The notes beneath the pieces were generated by a model that saw nothing but the letters and a program-made list of their open reading frames with translations, ran no database searches and was not told the origin of the DNA. The position numbers and the translations under genes were made by a program. Below are positions 42,330 through 52,808 of a stretch of 64,000 nt of DNA, in pieces (position 1 is the first letter of the stretch; each line of letters begins with the position of its first letter). The stretch comes from ZC4RG30 sp963726085 (GTDB taxonomy: Bacteria; Pseudomonadota; Gammaproteobacteria; Steroidobacterales; Steroidobacteraceae). Location: the NCBI GenBank assembly GCA_963726085.1, contig CAVSAR010000002.1, positions 496,001-560,000 on the forward strand, read 5' to 3'.

Positions 42330-44219
42330 ATGCGACTGCTGCTGATTGTCCAGGACGCGCGCTATCGAGCGCTCATCCGCCACCACGTCACCTGTGAGTG
42401 GCCCGACGCCGACGTGGTCAGCCGATCCGGCCGCGAGGCCGGGCAGATGCCCATTGAATTCCTGGCCCAGGGCTATGACGTGGTGCTGCTGGACGAGGAG
42501 TGGCTGGGCGGGCGCGGGTTGGGGTGGCTGGAGAGCCTTGGCGCACGGCGCGGCTTCGCCCCGGTGGTGTTCTTCACCACCGAAGACAACGAGGAGGTGG
42601 CGCGACGCGCGCGCATCCTGGGCGCCTTCAGCGTCCTGTCCAAGCGCACCTTCCAGCATCACACGCTGATCGAGGTGCTGGCCGAGGCGGCGCGCATGCA
42701 CCAGCGCGCGCAGGCCGACTGGCGCGTGTCGCCGGAGGCAGAACAGTCGCGGCGCTTTGGCGCCGTGCGCATCCCCGGTTATCGCTGCGTGCGCCGCCTG
42801 GCCGGTGGCTCATCCGCGCAGCTTTACCTTGCCGAGAGCGAGAAGGCCGGGGCGATGATGGTGATCAAGGTCACCCCTTCAGTGCACGACGACTCTGGCG
42901 TGGACCAGTCCTTCGAGCGCTTCCTGCAGGAATACGAGATTGCCCACCGCCTGCACCATCCCAGCATCGTGCGCTGCCACGAGCTGGGGGTTGCCGATGA
43001 TCACGCCTACCTGGCCATGGAATATTTCCCGCAAGGCGACCTGCGCCGGCGCATCCGCGCCGGCGTGACGCCGGCGGAGTCGCTGGACCTTGCTGCACAG
43101 GTGGCCGGCGCGCTGGCGGCACTGCATGACGCCGGCGCACTGCATCGCGACCTGAAGCCGGGCAACGTGCTGATGCGCTCGCAGGACCGCATCGCGCTGA
43201 CCGACTTCGGGCTGGCCAAGCATGCCGCCCTGGAACTGGACATCACCGACCCGGGCATGATCTTCGGCACGCCTCATTACATGAGCCCTGAACAGGGGCA
43301 TGGCGAAACCGTGGATGAGCGCAGCGACTTGTACAGCCTGGGGGTGATCCTGTACGAGATGCTGACCGGCGAAAAACCCTTCACGGATCCCAACCCCATG
43401 GCGATCATCTACAAGCATCGCAACCAGCCGATTCCGCGCCTGCCCGCCGCCGCGGCGCACCTGCAGGAATACGTGGATGCGTTGCTGGCCAAGCAGCCTG
43501 GGGGTCGCTACAACACGGCCGCGCAGGCCGAAGCGGTGCTCGAGGCGGCGGCGCTGCGCGCCAAGGGTGCCTGCCTGATGCAGGTGGCTGCCACCGCTTG
43601 CAGATCCGAACTGCTGCTGGCATCCACGCCCGACAGCTGGGTCGAGACCGCCGTGCTGCGCTGGCGTGAGTTGCTGGTGGATCATGCCAACTGTGAAAAG
43701 AAGGCCGCATCCACCGCCCTGGCGCTGATGTTCGCGTACCCGCAGGATCGCGCGCTGGGCATTGCGCTGGCGCGGCTGGCACGCGAGGAGCTGCGCCATT
43801 TCGAACAGGTACAGAAATTGATGACGCGCTTGAAGGTGCTGCCTGCCAAGCTGTCACCCGGGCGCTACGCGGGCGCGCTGCGCGCGCAGTGCCGTGCGCA
43901 CGAGCCGGCGCGACGACTGGACCTCATGTTGTGCGGGGCACTGATCGAGGCGCGATCCTGCGAGCGCTTTGAGCAGCTGGCGCCGCGCCTGCCCGAGCCC
44001 ATGGCCTCGTTCTACGCGGAGCTGGCGGTGGCCGAGTCGCGCCACCTGCAGCTCTATCTCTCGCTGGCGCAGCAGTTCGCGAACGGTGAACCTTCCCTGG
44101 CAGGCGAGGTTGAACGCAGCCTGCAGCGCCTGGCGGCGCGCGAGGCGGAACTTGTCACCAGCCCGGATACGCAGTTTCGGTTTCATTCAGGTCCGCCGGC
44201 GCGGGAGCTGGCCGCATGA
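42330..44219 (+). CDS. Receiver-like domain + Ser/Thr kinase + MiaE tRNA hydroxylase in one reading frame
   Basis: 629 residues from ATG 42330 (a TTG lies at 42324). Residues 1-122 are receiver-like: putative phosphoacceptor Asp55 in YDVVLLDEEW, TT at 83-84 and Lys105 in VLSKRTF. Residues 145-405 are a complete kinase: GGSSAQLYLAES, Lys180 in VIKV, HRDLKPGNV with Asp274, DFG 292-294, GTPHYMSPEQ. From about 417 the protein becomes MiaE, a diiron tRNA-ms2io6A hydroxylase: LLVDHANCEKKAASTAL, LAREELRHFEQVQ, GALIEARSCERFEQLAPRL, AVAESRHLQLYL. At the joint, TGATG (43576-43580) in the +1 frame would end a kinase gene and start a separate miaE, so one extra base upstream could have created the fusion. 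Its stop overlaps oppA. Confidence 0.8.
   Translation: MRLLLIVQDARYRALIRHHVTCEWPDADVVSRSGREAGQMPIEFLAQGYDVVLLDEEWLGGRGLGWLESLGARRGFAPVVFFTTEDNEEVARRARILGAFSVLSKRTFQHHTLIEVLAEAARMHQRAQADWRVSPEAEQSRRFGAVRIPGYRCVRRLAGGSSAQLYLAESEKAGAMMVIKVTPSVHDDSGVDQSFERFLQEYEIAHRLHHPSIVRCHELGVADDHAYLAMEYFPQGDLRRRIRAGVTPAESLDLAAQVAGALAALHDAGALHRDLKPGNVLMRSQDRIALTDFGLAKHAALELDITDPGMIFGTPHYMSPEQGHGETVDERSDLYSLGVILYEMLTGEKPFTDPNPMAIIYKHRNQPIPRLPAAAAHLQEYVDALLAKQPGGRYNTAAQAEAVLEAAALRAKGACLMQVAATACRSELLLASTPDSWVETAVLRWRELLVDHANCEKKAASTALALMFAYPQDRALGIALARLAREELRHFEQVQKLMTRLKVLPAKLSPGRYAGALRAQCRAHEPARRLDLMLCGALIEARSCERFEQLAPRLPEPMASFYAELAVAESRHLQLYLSLAQQFANGEPSLAGEVERSLQRLAAREAELVTSPDTQFRFHSGPPARELAA
43578..44219 (+). 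other. miaE: MiaE domain; alternative independent gene start at ATG 43578
   Basis: If the preceding kinase frame contains one extra base, ATG 43578 starts a free-standing MiaE of 213 residues, close to the family's usual size of about 200. It hydroxylates the isopentenyl group of ms2i6A37 in tRNAs reading U-starting codons. The metal ligands appear in EKKAAS, REELRHFE, EARSCERF and AVAESRHLQ, a ferritin-like diiron set. The in-frame fusion is what the printed sequence shows; the separate gene is the conservative alternative. Confidence 0.7.
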
Positions 44220-45874
44220 GGACGCGCCCGGCGATCAGCGGGATTGCCCTGCCGCTGGCCGCTGCGCTGCTGGTGCTGTGTGCCTGCACACACAGGGATA
44301 ATGCGCACACCGGGACCCTGACCGACAAGAAGATCGCCGCGCGTGTGGCCTCCGCGCACCTCAATCGCCACCTGTCTGCGGCGCCCAAAACCCTTGACCC
44401 GCTGATGAGCCAGGACGTGCCAGGGCTCACCGTGGCGCAGGACCTATTCGAGGGGCTGGTACGAACGGACCCGGCCGGCAACGTCGTCCCCGGCGTCGCC
44501 GATCACTGGGAAACATCGGCCGATGGCCTGACCTGGCGCTTTCACTTGCGCGCCAATGCACAGTGGTCCAATGGCGAACCGGTCACTGCGCGGGACTTCG
44601 TCTATGCCTGGCGCCTGGTCGTGGATCCGGCCAAGGCCTCGCCCATGGCACAGCAACTGGCGCCCATTGCCGGGGCCACGGAAATCTTCAGTGGCAAGCA
44701 GTCGCCGCAGACCCTGGGCGTGCAGGCGCTGGACGACCACATGCTGCTGGTGCGGCTGGCCACCCCGGCACCGTATTTCCTGTTCATGTTGACCACCAGT
44801 TACCTGATGCCGGTGCCGCAGGCCACGGTCGAGCGCGCCGGCACGGGCTGGACGCAGCCTGGCGTAATGGTCAGTAACGGGCCGTTCATGCTCAAGGACG
44901 TCACGGTGGGTGGTCCCATCGAGATGGTGCGCAATCCACATTACTGGGACGTGGCCTCGGTGCGGCTGGAGTCGGTGACCCATTACCCGCTGGATGACAG
45001 CGCAGCCGCAACGTCGCGCTACCTTGCCGGCGACCTGGACTTCACCGACCGGTTCCAGATGGAAGACCTGCCGTGGCTGCGCGCGGGTCTCGGGGACCAG
45101 CTGCGGATCGCGCCGTATTTCGGCACGGTCATGCTGGGCATGCACACCAAGCGCGCACCATTTAATAATGTGCTGCTGCGCCGAGCCATGGTGCTGGCCA
45201 TTGACCGCGAACGCATCACCAACCAGTTGTTCAAGGGCCTGTACCTGCCCGCGTACACCAGCGTCCCACCTTTGCCCGGCTATCCGGCCTACTTGCCGCA
45301 ATGGGCAAGACTGGATGAGGCTGCGCGTCACGCGCTGGCGCGCCGGCTTTATGCGCAGGCGGGGTATTCGTCGCAACACCCGCTCAATGTGGAATTTACG
45401 TTCCCCACCGGCGGTTCGGAGCAGCGCCTGCTGTTCGAAGCACTGGGGGCCATGTGGCACGCCAACCTGGGCGCCAATGTGCAGCTCACCGGCGAGGAAT
45501 TTCGGGTGCACCAGCAAAACCGCGAGCTGCGCAAGCCGGACCTGTTCTGGAATGCATGGATTGCCGATTATCCGGACCCGATGACGTTCCTGGCGCTGCC
45601 GATGATCGGCAGCGTCCAGAACTACATGCTCTATGACAGCCCGCAGTACAACGCGTACATGCACGCGGCCATGGCCAGTGCCGACCCGCAGGTGCGCAAC
45701 GCCAACTACAACGCCGCGGAGCGCCAGCTGGATGAGGACGCGGTGGTGATCCCGATCTACTACTACGAGACCCGCCACCTGGTGCGCAGTTACGTGCGTG
45801 GCTGGGTAGACAACTCCGTGGACAACCATCTGTCACGCGACCTGTACCTGGAAATGCCGGGGAAATCACAGTAG
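44216..45874 (+). CDS. oppA: Oligopeptide ABC transporter substrate-binding lipoprotein
   Basis: 552 residues. The N-terminus (GIALPLAAALLVLCACTHRD) ends in a lipobox-like LCAC, though Cys at -2 is unusual, suggesting a lipoprotein anchored in the envelope. The SBP family 5 fold is clear: TLDPLMSQDVPGLTVAQDLF, LTWRFHLRANAQWSNGEPVT, ARDFVYAWRLVVDPAKASPM, and NGPFMLKDVTVGGPIEMVRN. It captures peptides for the OppBCDF importer that follows. The ATG overlaps the stop of the kinase-MiaE frame, so the whole group may be one transcript. Confidence 0.93.
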   Translation: MRTRPAISGIALPLAAALLVLCACTHRDNAHTGTLTDKKIAARVASAHLNRHLSAAPKTLDPLMSQDVPGLTVAQDLFEGLVRTDPAGNVVPGVADHWETSADGLTWRFHLRANAQWSNGEPVTARDFVYAWRLVVDPAKASPMAQQLAPIAGATEIFSGKQSPQTLGVQALDDHMLLVRLATPAPYFLFMLTTSYLMPVPQATVERAGTGWTQPGVMVSNGPFMLKDVTVGGPIEMVRNPHYWDVASVRLESVTHYPLDDSAAATSRYLAGDLDFTDRFQMEDLPWLRAGLGDQLRIAPYFGTVMLGMHTKRAPFNNVLLRRAMVLAIDRERITNQLFKGLYLPAYTSVPPLPGYPAYLPQWARLDEAARHALARRLYAQAGYSSQHPLNVEFTFPTGGSEQRLLFEALGAMWHANLGANVQLTGEEFRVHQQNRELRKPDLFWNAWIADYPDPMTFLALPMIGSVQNYMLYDSPQYNAYMHAAMASADPQVRNANYNAAERQLDEDAVVIPIYYYETRHLVRSYVRGWVDNSVDNHLSRDLYLEMPGKSQ

Positions 45875-46798
45875 ATGTGGCGTTTCCTGCTGTCGCGGCT
45901 GCTGGCTGCGGTTCCCACCTTGCTGGCCATCATCACGCTGGCATTTTTGTTGCTGCGTGCCGCGCCCGGCGGACCCTTTGACAATGAAAAGGTCATGGCA
46001 GCGCAGGTGCGCGCCAATATCGAGCACGCCTACCACCTGGACGAACCCCTGGCCAAGCAGTATCTGCGCTACCTGGGGCAGCTGGCGCGCGGTGACCTGG
46101 GTCCGTCATTCCAGTATCCGGATACCAGCGTCAACAGCCTCATCGCCAAGGGGTTTCCGGTCGACCTGCGCATCGGCGGGTTCGCGTTGCTGCTGGCCTG
46201 CTTGGTGGGCATTCCCCTGGGTGGGCGCGCGGCCTGGCGCCGCGGCGGGTGGCTGGACCGCGTGGCCATGGGCGTGTCGTTGCTGGGCATTTCCATTCCG
46301 GTCTACGTCACTGCGCCGCTGCTGATCCTGGTGTTTGCCGTGACGCTGCAATGGCTGCCGGCCGGGGACCTGGGTGGCGGGTCGCTGCGCTACCTGGTGT
46401 TGCCGGCGGTCTCGCTGTCGCTGCCGTATACGGCCTACGTCACGCGCATCATGCGTGCCAGCTTTGTCGAGGTGCTGGAACAGCCCTACATCCGCACCGC
46501 ACGTGCCAAGGGACTTGCCACGCGCGCCATCCTATTCCGGCATGCGCTGCGCCCGGCGTTGATGCCCCTGGTGGCATTCCTGGGTCCGGCCATCGTCGGG
46601 GTGATCACCGGATCAATAGTGGTGGAGACCACCTTCGGTCTGCCCGGCATCGGCCGGTATTTCGTCACGGGTGCATTCAATCGCGACTACACGCTGGTGA
46701 TGGGCGTGACCATCCTCTATGGGGTGTTAATCGTCTGTGCCAACCTGCTGGCGGACCTGTGCCAGGCGCTGCTGGATCCGCGGGTGCGCCTGCGATGA
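45875..46798 (+). CDS. oppB: Oligopeptide ABC transporter permease OppB
   Basis: 307 residues, starting directly after the oppA stop. Six membrane helices (ATLLAIITLAFLL-like first helix, LGISIPVYVTAPLLILVFAV) and the inner-membrane permease signature region RTARAKGLATRAILFRHALR, which contacts the ATPases. RAAPGGPFDNEK near residue 30 is typical of OppB/DppB. It forms the channel with OppC. The stop overlaps the oppC ATG. Confidence 0.94.
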   Translation: MWRFLLSRLLAAVPTLLAIITLAFLLLRAAPGGPFDNEKVMAAQVRANIEHAYHLDEPLAKQYLRYLGQLARGDLGPSFQYPDTSVNSLIAKGFPVDLRIGGFALLLACLVGIPLGGRAAWRRGGWLDRVAMGVSLLGISIPVYVTAPLLILVFAVTLQWLPAGDLGGGSLRYLVLPAVSLSLPYTAYVTRIMRASFVEVLEQPYIRTARAKGLATRAILFRHALRPALMPLVAFLGPAIVGVITGSIVVETTFGLPGIGRYFVTGAFNRDYTLVMGVTILYGVLIVCANLLADLCQALLDPRVRLR

Positions 46799-47595
46799 GC
46801 CACCCACTGCCCAAGGTCAGCATCGCGATCCTGCTGGGGCTGGTGTTGGCTGCCGTGTTGGTGCCGTGGATCTCGCCCTACGACTACTACACCCCTGCCT
46901 GGGATCACACCGATCTGGCGCCAGGCTGGGCCAATGCGCACCTGCTGGGAACCGACAGCCTGGGCCGCGACCTGCTGGTGCGGCTGATGTGGAGCACGCG
47001 CATCTCGTTGTTGGTGGCACTGGCGGCCAGCCTGATCAGCCTGACCATCGGTGTTGCCTGGGGTGTGGCGGCCGGCTACCTGGGCGGTCGCACCGACTCG
47101 GTGATGATGCGGCTGGTGGACGTGTTGTATTCGGTGCCGTTCACCCCGTTTGTCATCGTGCTTACCGTGCTGTTTGGCCGCAACCTGCTGTTGCTGTTCG
47201 TTGCCATCGGGGCGGTGTCGTGGCTGGACATCGCGCGCATCGTGCGCGGCCAGACGCGCAGCCTGCGCCACCGCGAGTACGTGGTGGCGGCGGAAATCGC
47301 CGGCGTCAGTTCCGCCGGCATCATGTGGCGCCACATCGTCCCGAACCTGATCGGCATCGTGATCGTCTACCTGACGCTGACGATTCCCACGGTGATCCTT
47401 ACCGAGGCTTTCTTGAGTTACTTGGGACTTGGCGCCCAGGCGCCACTGACTTCGCTGGGGGTGATGCTGGCCGATGGTGCCGCGCAGATGCGCGCCCGGC
47501 CGCTGCTGCTGTTCCTGCCGGCGGTGGTGCTGATATTGCTGGTGTATTCGTGCAACCGCATCGGGGATCGGCTGCGGGACCGCTATGCAGCCTGA
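46795..47595 (+). CDS. oppC: Oligopeptide ABC transporter permease OppC
   Basis: 266 residues from ATG 46795. Family marks are AHLLGTDSLGRDLLVRLMWS near residue 45, SLISLTIGVAWGVAAGYLGG, and the coupling loop YVVAAEIAGVSSAGIMWRHI followed by VPNLIGIVIVYLTLTIP. It is slightly shorter than E. coli OppC, mainly at the N-terminus. The oppD start lies 11 bp inside the gene's 3' end. Confidence 0.94.
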   Translation: MSHPLPKVSIAILLGLVLAAVLVPWISPYDYYTPAWDHTDLAPGWANAHLLGTDSLGRDLLVRLMWSTRISLLVALAASLISLTIGVAWGVAAGYLGGRTDSVMMRLVDVLYSVPFTPFVIVLTVLFGRNLLLLFVAIGAVSWLDIARIVRGQTRSLRHREYVVAAEIAGVSSAGIMWRHIVPNLIGIVIVYLTLTIPTVILTEAFLSYLGLGAQAPLTSLGVMLADGAAQMRARPLLLFLPAVVLILLVYSCNRIGDRLRDRYAA

Positions 47596-48417
47596 TCCGA
47601 TTACATCTTCGGAAGCACCGCTGCTGGATGTTCGCGGCCTGGCACTGACGCGTGCCGACGGCCTGCAGGTGCTGCAGGACATCGACCTCAACGTGGCGCG
47701 CGGCGAGGTGGTTGCCGTCGTCGGGGAATCCGGCTCCGGCAAGTCGCAGCTGCTGCTGTCGCTGGTGGGACTGGCGATGCCCGGTTCCAGGACTGTCGGC
47801 AGCGCGCGCTTTGCGGGCCAGGAGCTGGTGGGTGCTGGGTGAAGCCCAATTGCGTCCCCTGCGCGGCGACCGGATCTCGATGCTGTTCCAGGATCCGATG
47901 TCGGCGCTGAACCCATACCTGACCATTCGTGTCCAGCTGGTGGAAGTGCTGCAGGCACATCGCAAGGTCGATGCCGCCGAGGCATTGGCCCGTGCACTGG
48001 AGGCGCTGCGCACCGTGCACATGCCAGATCCGCGAGCAGGTGTTGCGCCAGTACCCGCACGAGCTGTCTGGCGGCATGCGCCAGCGCGCGATGCTGGCCA
48101 TGGCCATTCTCTCGGAGCCGGACCTGTTGCTGGCCGATGAACCGACGACGGCGCTGGACGTGACCACGCAGGCGGTGGTGCTGGACCTGCTGCTGGAACT
48201 GCGAGGGCGCCTGGGCATGTCGATCTTGCTGGTCACGCATGACCTGGGCGTGGTGGCACGCGTTGCCGACCGGGCCGTGATCCTCAAGGCCGGCCGCGTC
48301 GTGGAGCAGGGCAGCGTATTGCAGTTGCTGACGGCGCCGACCAGCGCCTATGGAGCCCAGTTGCTGGAATCCGTGCGCCGGCTGGAGCACCCGCCGCTGC
48401 CTGAGGCGGCAACATGA
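47585..48417 (+). CDS. oppD: Oligopeptide ABC transporter ATPase OppD, two frame breaks as read
   Basis: ATG 47585. The first frame carries Walker A in GESGSGKSQLLLSLVGLAMP and ends at GQELVGAG because of an extra T at 47833; removing it gives LGEAQLRPLRGDRISMLFQD. A second extra base at about 48023-48031 (near HMPD) shifts to the frame with QYPHELSGGMRQRAMLAMAI (signature), LLLADEPTTALDVTTQAVVL (Walker B) and VTHDLGVVARVADRAVIL, ending at 48417, about 276 residues. It is shorter than typical OppD at the C-terminus. Both breaks are +1 and every motif is present, so base-call error is the likely cause. Confidence 0.87.
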
Positions 48418-49252
48418 GCTTGCCTCCGGTGGTGGAAGCGCGCGACCTGTCGGTGCGGCACCTGCGCCGCGGCAACCTGTTCGCGCGCGCCAGCTACCTG
48501 CAAGCCCTGCAGTCGGTGAGTTTCGCATTGGCCCAGGGAGAGGCACTGGCCATCGTGGGCGAGTCCGGCAGCGGCAAGTCCACGCTGGTGCGCGCGCTGT
48601 TCCGGTTGCATCGTCCCGAGAGTGGCCAGGTGCTGGTCGATGGCGTGGACCTGGCCATCCTGACACCCGAGGAGTTGCGTGCACGGCGGCGCCGGATGCA
48701 GATGGTGTTCCAGGATCCGCTGGCATCACTGGATCCGACCATGACGGTGGAGCAGGTGGTTGCCGAGCCGCTACGGCGCACAGCGCGATGCGCCGCAAGA
48801 CGCCGAGGTTCGGGCGCGCGTGACCGCAGCAGCTGATTGCCGTGGGCCTGGACCCGGTGCTCCTGGACCGTCGGTCACAGCGACTGTCCGGCGGCCAGGC
48901 ACAACGCGTGGCCATCGCCCGCGCGCTGGTCACCAATCCGGCAGTGCTGATTTGCGACGAGCCGGTGTCGGCGCTGGACGCCAGCCTGCGCGCGCAGATC
49001 CTGGACCTGCTGGTGCAGCTGCGCCGCCAGCGCGGCCTGTCGCTGCTGTTCATCACGCATGACCTGTCCGCCGCGCGCTATGTCTGCGAGCGCACCCTGG
49101 TCCTGCACCAGGGACGGGTGGTGGAGCAGGGGGCTACGGAGGAAGTGCTGCGTCGGCCGCAGCACGCATTCACGCGTCGGCTGCTGGACTCGACGCTGAC
49201 GGTGGATCCGGTGGCGGCGCGCGCGGCGCGGGCGGCGGTGGCAGCGCAATGA
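48414..49252 (+). CDS. oppF: Oligopeptide ABC transporter ATPase OppF, two frame breaks as read
   Basis: ATG 48414 overlaps the oppD stop. The first frame holds Walker A in VGESGSGKSTLVRALFRLHR and the Q-loop MQMVFQDPLASLDPTMTV. An extra G at about 48775 and an extra A at about 48831 separate it from the frame with LSGGQAQRVAIARALVTN, ICDEPVSALDASLRAQILDL and LLFITHDLSAARYVCERTLV. The corrected protein has about 278 residues. Its last 83 bp run antiparallel to the lpxH 3' end. It pairs with OppD to energise peptide import. Confidence 0.87.
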
Positions 49253-49967
49253 TCTCAAACTGGCCGTCGGCATGCAGTGCCAGGTAGCTGCCGTTCCCGT
49301 ACCAGTCCCCCAGCACGATTCGGCGCGCCGTCCCTGACCCGGTCTGCACGGTGTGCACCGCCGGCCGGTGCGTGTGCCCGTGGATCATCAGCGTGGTGGC
49401 ACTGACCCTGAACGCCTCGTCCACGGCCTGTGGATGCACGTCCATGATCCGTGCGTGCTGCCGCTCGGTGTGTGCCTTGCTGCCGCGGCGCGCGGTCTCG
49501 GCCAGCGCGCGGCGCGTGGCCAGCGGCAAGCGCAGGTAGCGCGCCTGCCAATCTGGGTTGCGCACCATGCTGCGAAATTCCTGATAGGAATGATCGTCGG
49601 TGCACAGCGGGTCCCCATGCGAGATGAACACCCGCAGTGCCCCGCGTTCCAGCAATACCGGGTCGGGCAGCAACTGGCAGCCGGTGCGCTGCTCGAAGCC
49701 TGTGCCCAGCAGGAAGTCGCGATTGCCGCGCAGGACGAAGCACGGCGTGCCTGCATCCGTGTAGCGACGCAGCCCCTGGCACACCCGGGTGCGTGCCGGC
49801 TCCGGGTCATCGTCACCCACCCAGGTCTCGAACAGGTCCCCCAGGATGTACAGCGCCGCGGCATCGCGCGCCGGGCCGTCGAGGAATGCAATGAACTGCT
49901 CGATGCCCTGCGGCGCGCTGGCGTCCAGATGCAGGTCGGAGACAAACAGGTAGCGGTCGGATTGCAT
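49170..49967 (-). CDS. lpxH: UDP-2,3-diacylglucosamine diphosphatase
   Basis: 265 residues. LpxH hydrolyses UDP-2,3-diacylglucosamine to lipid X in lipid A synthesis at the inner-membrane face. Calcineurin-like metallophosphatase motifs are all present: FVSDLHLDASAP (D-x-H), YILGDLFETWVGDDD (GD), LRGNRDFLLG (GNRD), VFISHGDPLCTDD and MIHGHTHRPAVH (GHTH). The C-terminal tail is Pro/Ala-rich (LPPPPAPRAPPPDPP) and is encoded entirely in the 83 bp shared with oppF, so it may be a recent extension. It is divergent from gltX across 20 bp. Confidence 0.94.
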   Translation of the reverse strand: MQSDRYLFVSDLHLDASAPQGIEQFIAFLDGPARDAAALYILGDLFETWVGDDDPEPARTRVCQGLRRYTDAGTPCFVLRGNRDFLLGTGFEQRTGCQLLPDPVLLERGALRVFISHGDPLCTDDHSYQEFRSMVRNPDWQARYLRLPLATRRALAETARRGSKAHTERQHARIMDVHPQAVDEAFRVSATTLMIHGHTHRPAVHTVQTGSGTARRIVLGDWYGNGSYLALHADGQFEIIALPPPPAPRAPPPDPPSASSPAADA

Positions 49968-49987
49968 CGTTGGCTTATATTGTAGGG

Positions 49988-51362
49988 ATGTCCGTCCCCG
50001 TCGTTACACGATTCGCGCCCAGCCCCACCGGCGAACTGCACCTGGGCAACGCCCGCACTGCACTGTTCAACGAGCTGCTGGCGCGTCGCGGCCAGGGTGC
50101 ATTCCTGCTGCGCATCGAGGACACCGACGCCGTGCGCAGCCTGCCGCAGCACACGGCGCAGCTGCAGTCGGACCTGCACTGGCTGGGCCTGGCATGGGAC
50201 GGGGCGCCCCTGCACCAGTCGCAGCGCCACGAGGTATACCGCGAACTGCTGGCCACACTGCAGGCGCGCGGGTCCGCGTATCCGTGCTTTTGCAGCACGC
50301 GGGAGCTGGATCTGGACCGTGTCGCACGTCAGGCGGCAGGGCTGTCGCCGCGTTACTCCGGGCGCTGCCGCAATCTGACGTCTGAGGAGCGGCGTGCGCG
50401 CGTGGCCGCGGGCGAGGGCGCCGCGCTGCGCTTTGCGGTACCGGAAACCGGGGCGGTGCTGTTCACCGACCTGGTACACGGCCCGCGGCATTTCGATTGC
50501 GCCGACATCGGGGATTTCATCCTGCGGCGCGCCGACGGCTCGGCCGCCTTCTTCTTTACCAACGCAGTGGATGACGCCTTGAGTGGCGTGACCCAGGTGT
50601 TGCGTGGCGATGATCACCTGGCCAATACCCCGCGCCAGTTGCTGATCCTCTCGGCACTGCAGATGCAGGCGCCGCAGTATGGTCACCTGGCGCTGATTAC
50701 CGGCGACGACGGAGCACCCCTGTCCAAACGCCATGGCGCGGTCGGCCTGCGTGCGCTGCGCGAGCAGGGGATCTTGCCCGAGGCCATTGCCAATCACCTG
50801 TTTCGCCTCGGGCATTCCACGGCGGTGGAAGGCATCCTGTCGCTGCAGCAGATGGCCGGGCTGTTCGACACGGCGCACCTGCAGCGCTCCCCGGCGCATT
50901 TCCAGATGTCGCAGCTGCTGGGCTGGCAGCGCGAGGCCGTGCACCGGCTCGATCCGCAGCGTGCCGCACAGTGGCTGGGCTCGCGGCTGCCGTCCGGGCA
51001 GGCCCCTGGCCTGCAGCGAGCGCTTCATCGCCGCGGTGCTGCCCAACCTGCTGCTGCCCGACGACGTGCTGCCCTGGGTGCAGGTGGTGTTCGGCCCGCA
51101 GCCGCAGCTGGATGCCGAGGCCCTGGCGGTGGTTGCCGCTGCGGACAAGAACCTGTTTGCCGCGGCCGCCGCGGTCGCCGACGGCAATGACTTCGCAGCC
51201 ATCAGTGCGGCGGCCAAATCCGCCACCGGGCTGCGTGGGCCGGCGCTGTTCAAGCCGCTGCGCGCGGCGCTGACCGGGCGCCTGGCCGGGCCGGAGCTGG
51301 GCCCGCTGCTGCGCGCGATGCCGCAGGGCACTGCGCGGCAGCGACTCGCGCGATTCGCGTAA
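49988..51362 (+). CDS. gltX: Glutamyl-tRNA synthetase, one frame break as read
   Basis: ATG 49988. The HIGH-type motif reads SPTGELHLGNARTALFNELL, followed by FLLRIEDTD. The second catalytic motif is PLSKRHGAVGLRAL, a KMSKS variant with Pro-Leu. An extra base at about 50995-51015 breaks the frame after LGSRLPSGQ; the shifted frame continues with ERFIAAVLPNLLLPDDVLPW, then PLRAALTGRLAGPELGPLLR, ending at 51362, about 457 residues. The C-terminal anticodon-binding domain rules out the shorter GluQ-RS. It charges tRNA-Glu and, if non-discriminating, tRNA-Gln. Confidence 0.87.
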
Positions 51363-51371
51363 CATTGCCCG

Positions 51372-52790
<1,419 letters not shown>

Positions 52791-52792
52791 GG

Positions 52793-52808
52793 GTTTGTTA
52801 GACGGCGC
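52793..52808 (+). repeat. Left 16-bp inverted repeat bounding the PIN/RHH module (contains GTTAGAC)
   Basis: GTTTGTTAGACGGCGC is the exact reverse complement of 53466-53481. The match stops on both sides after exactly 16 bp. It contains GTTAGAC, which fits the integron core heptamer GTTRRRY. The inner edge touches the toxin stop codon. Confidence 0.9.

Noticed and set aside
49988..51190. Glutamyl-Q tRNA(Asp) synthetase (GluQ) instead of GltX
   Set aside because: After correcting one base, a C-terminal anticodon-binding domain of about 140 residues follows, which GluQ lacks.
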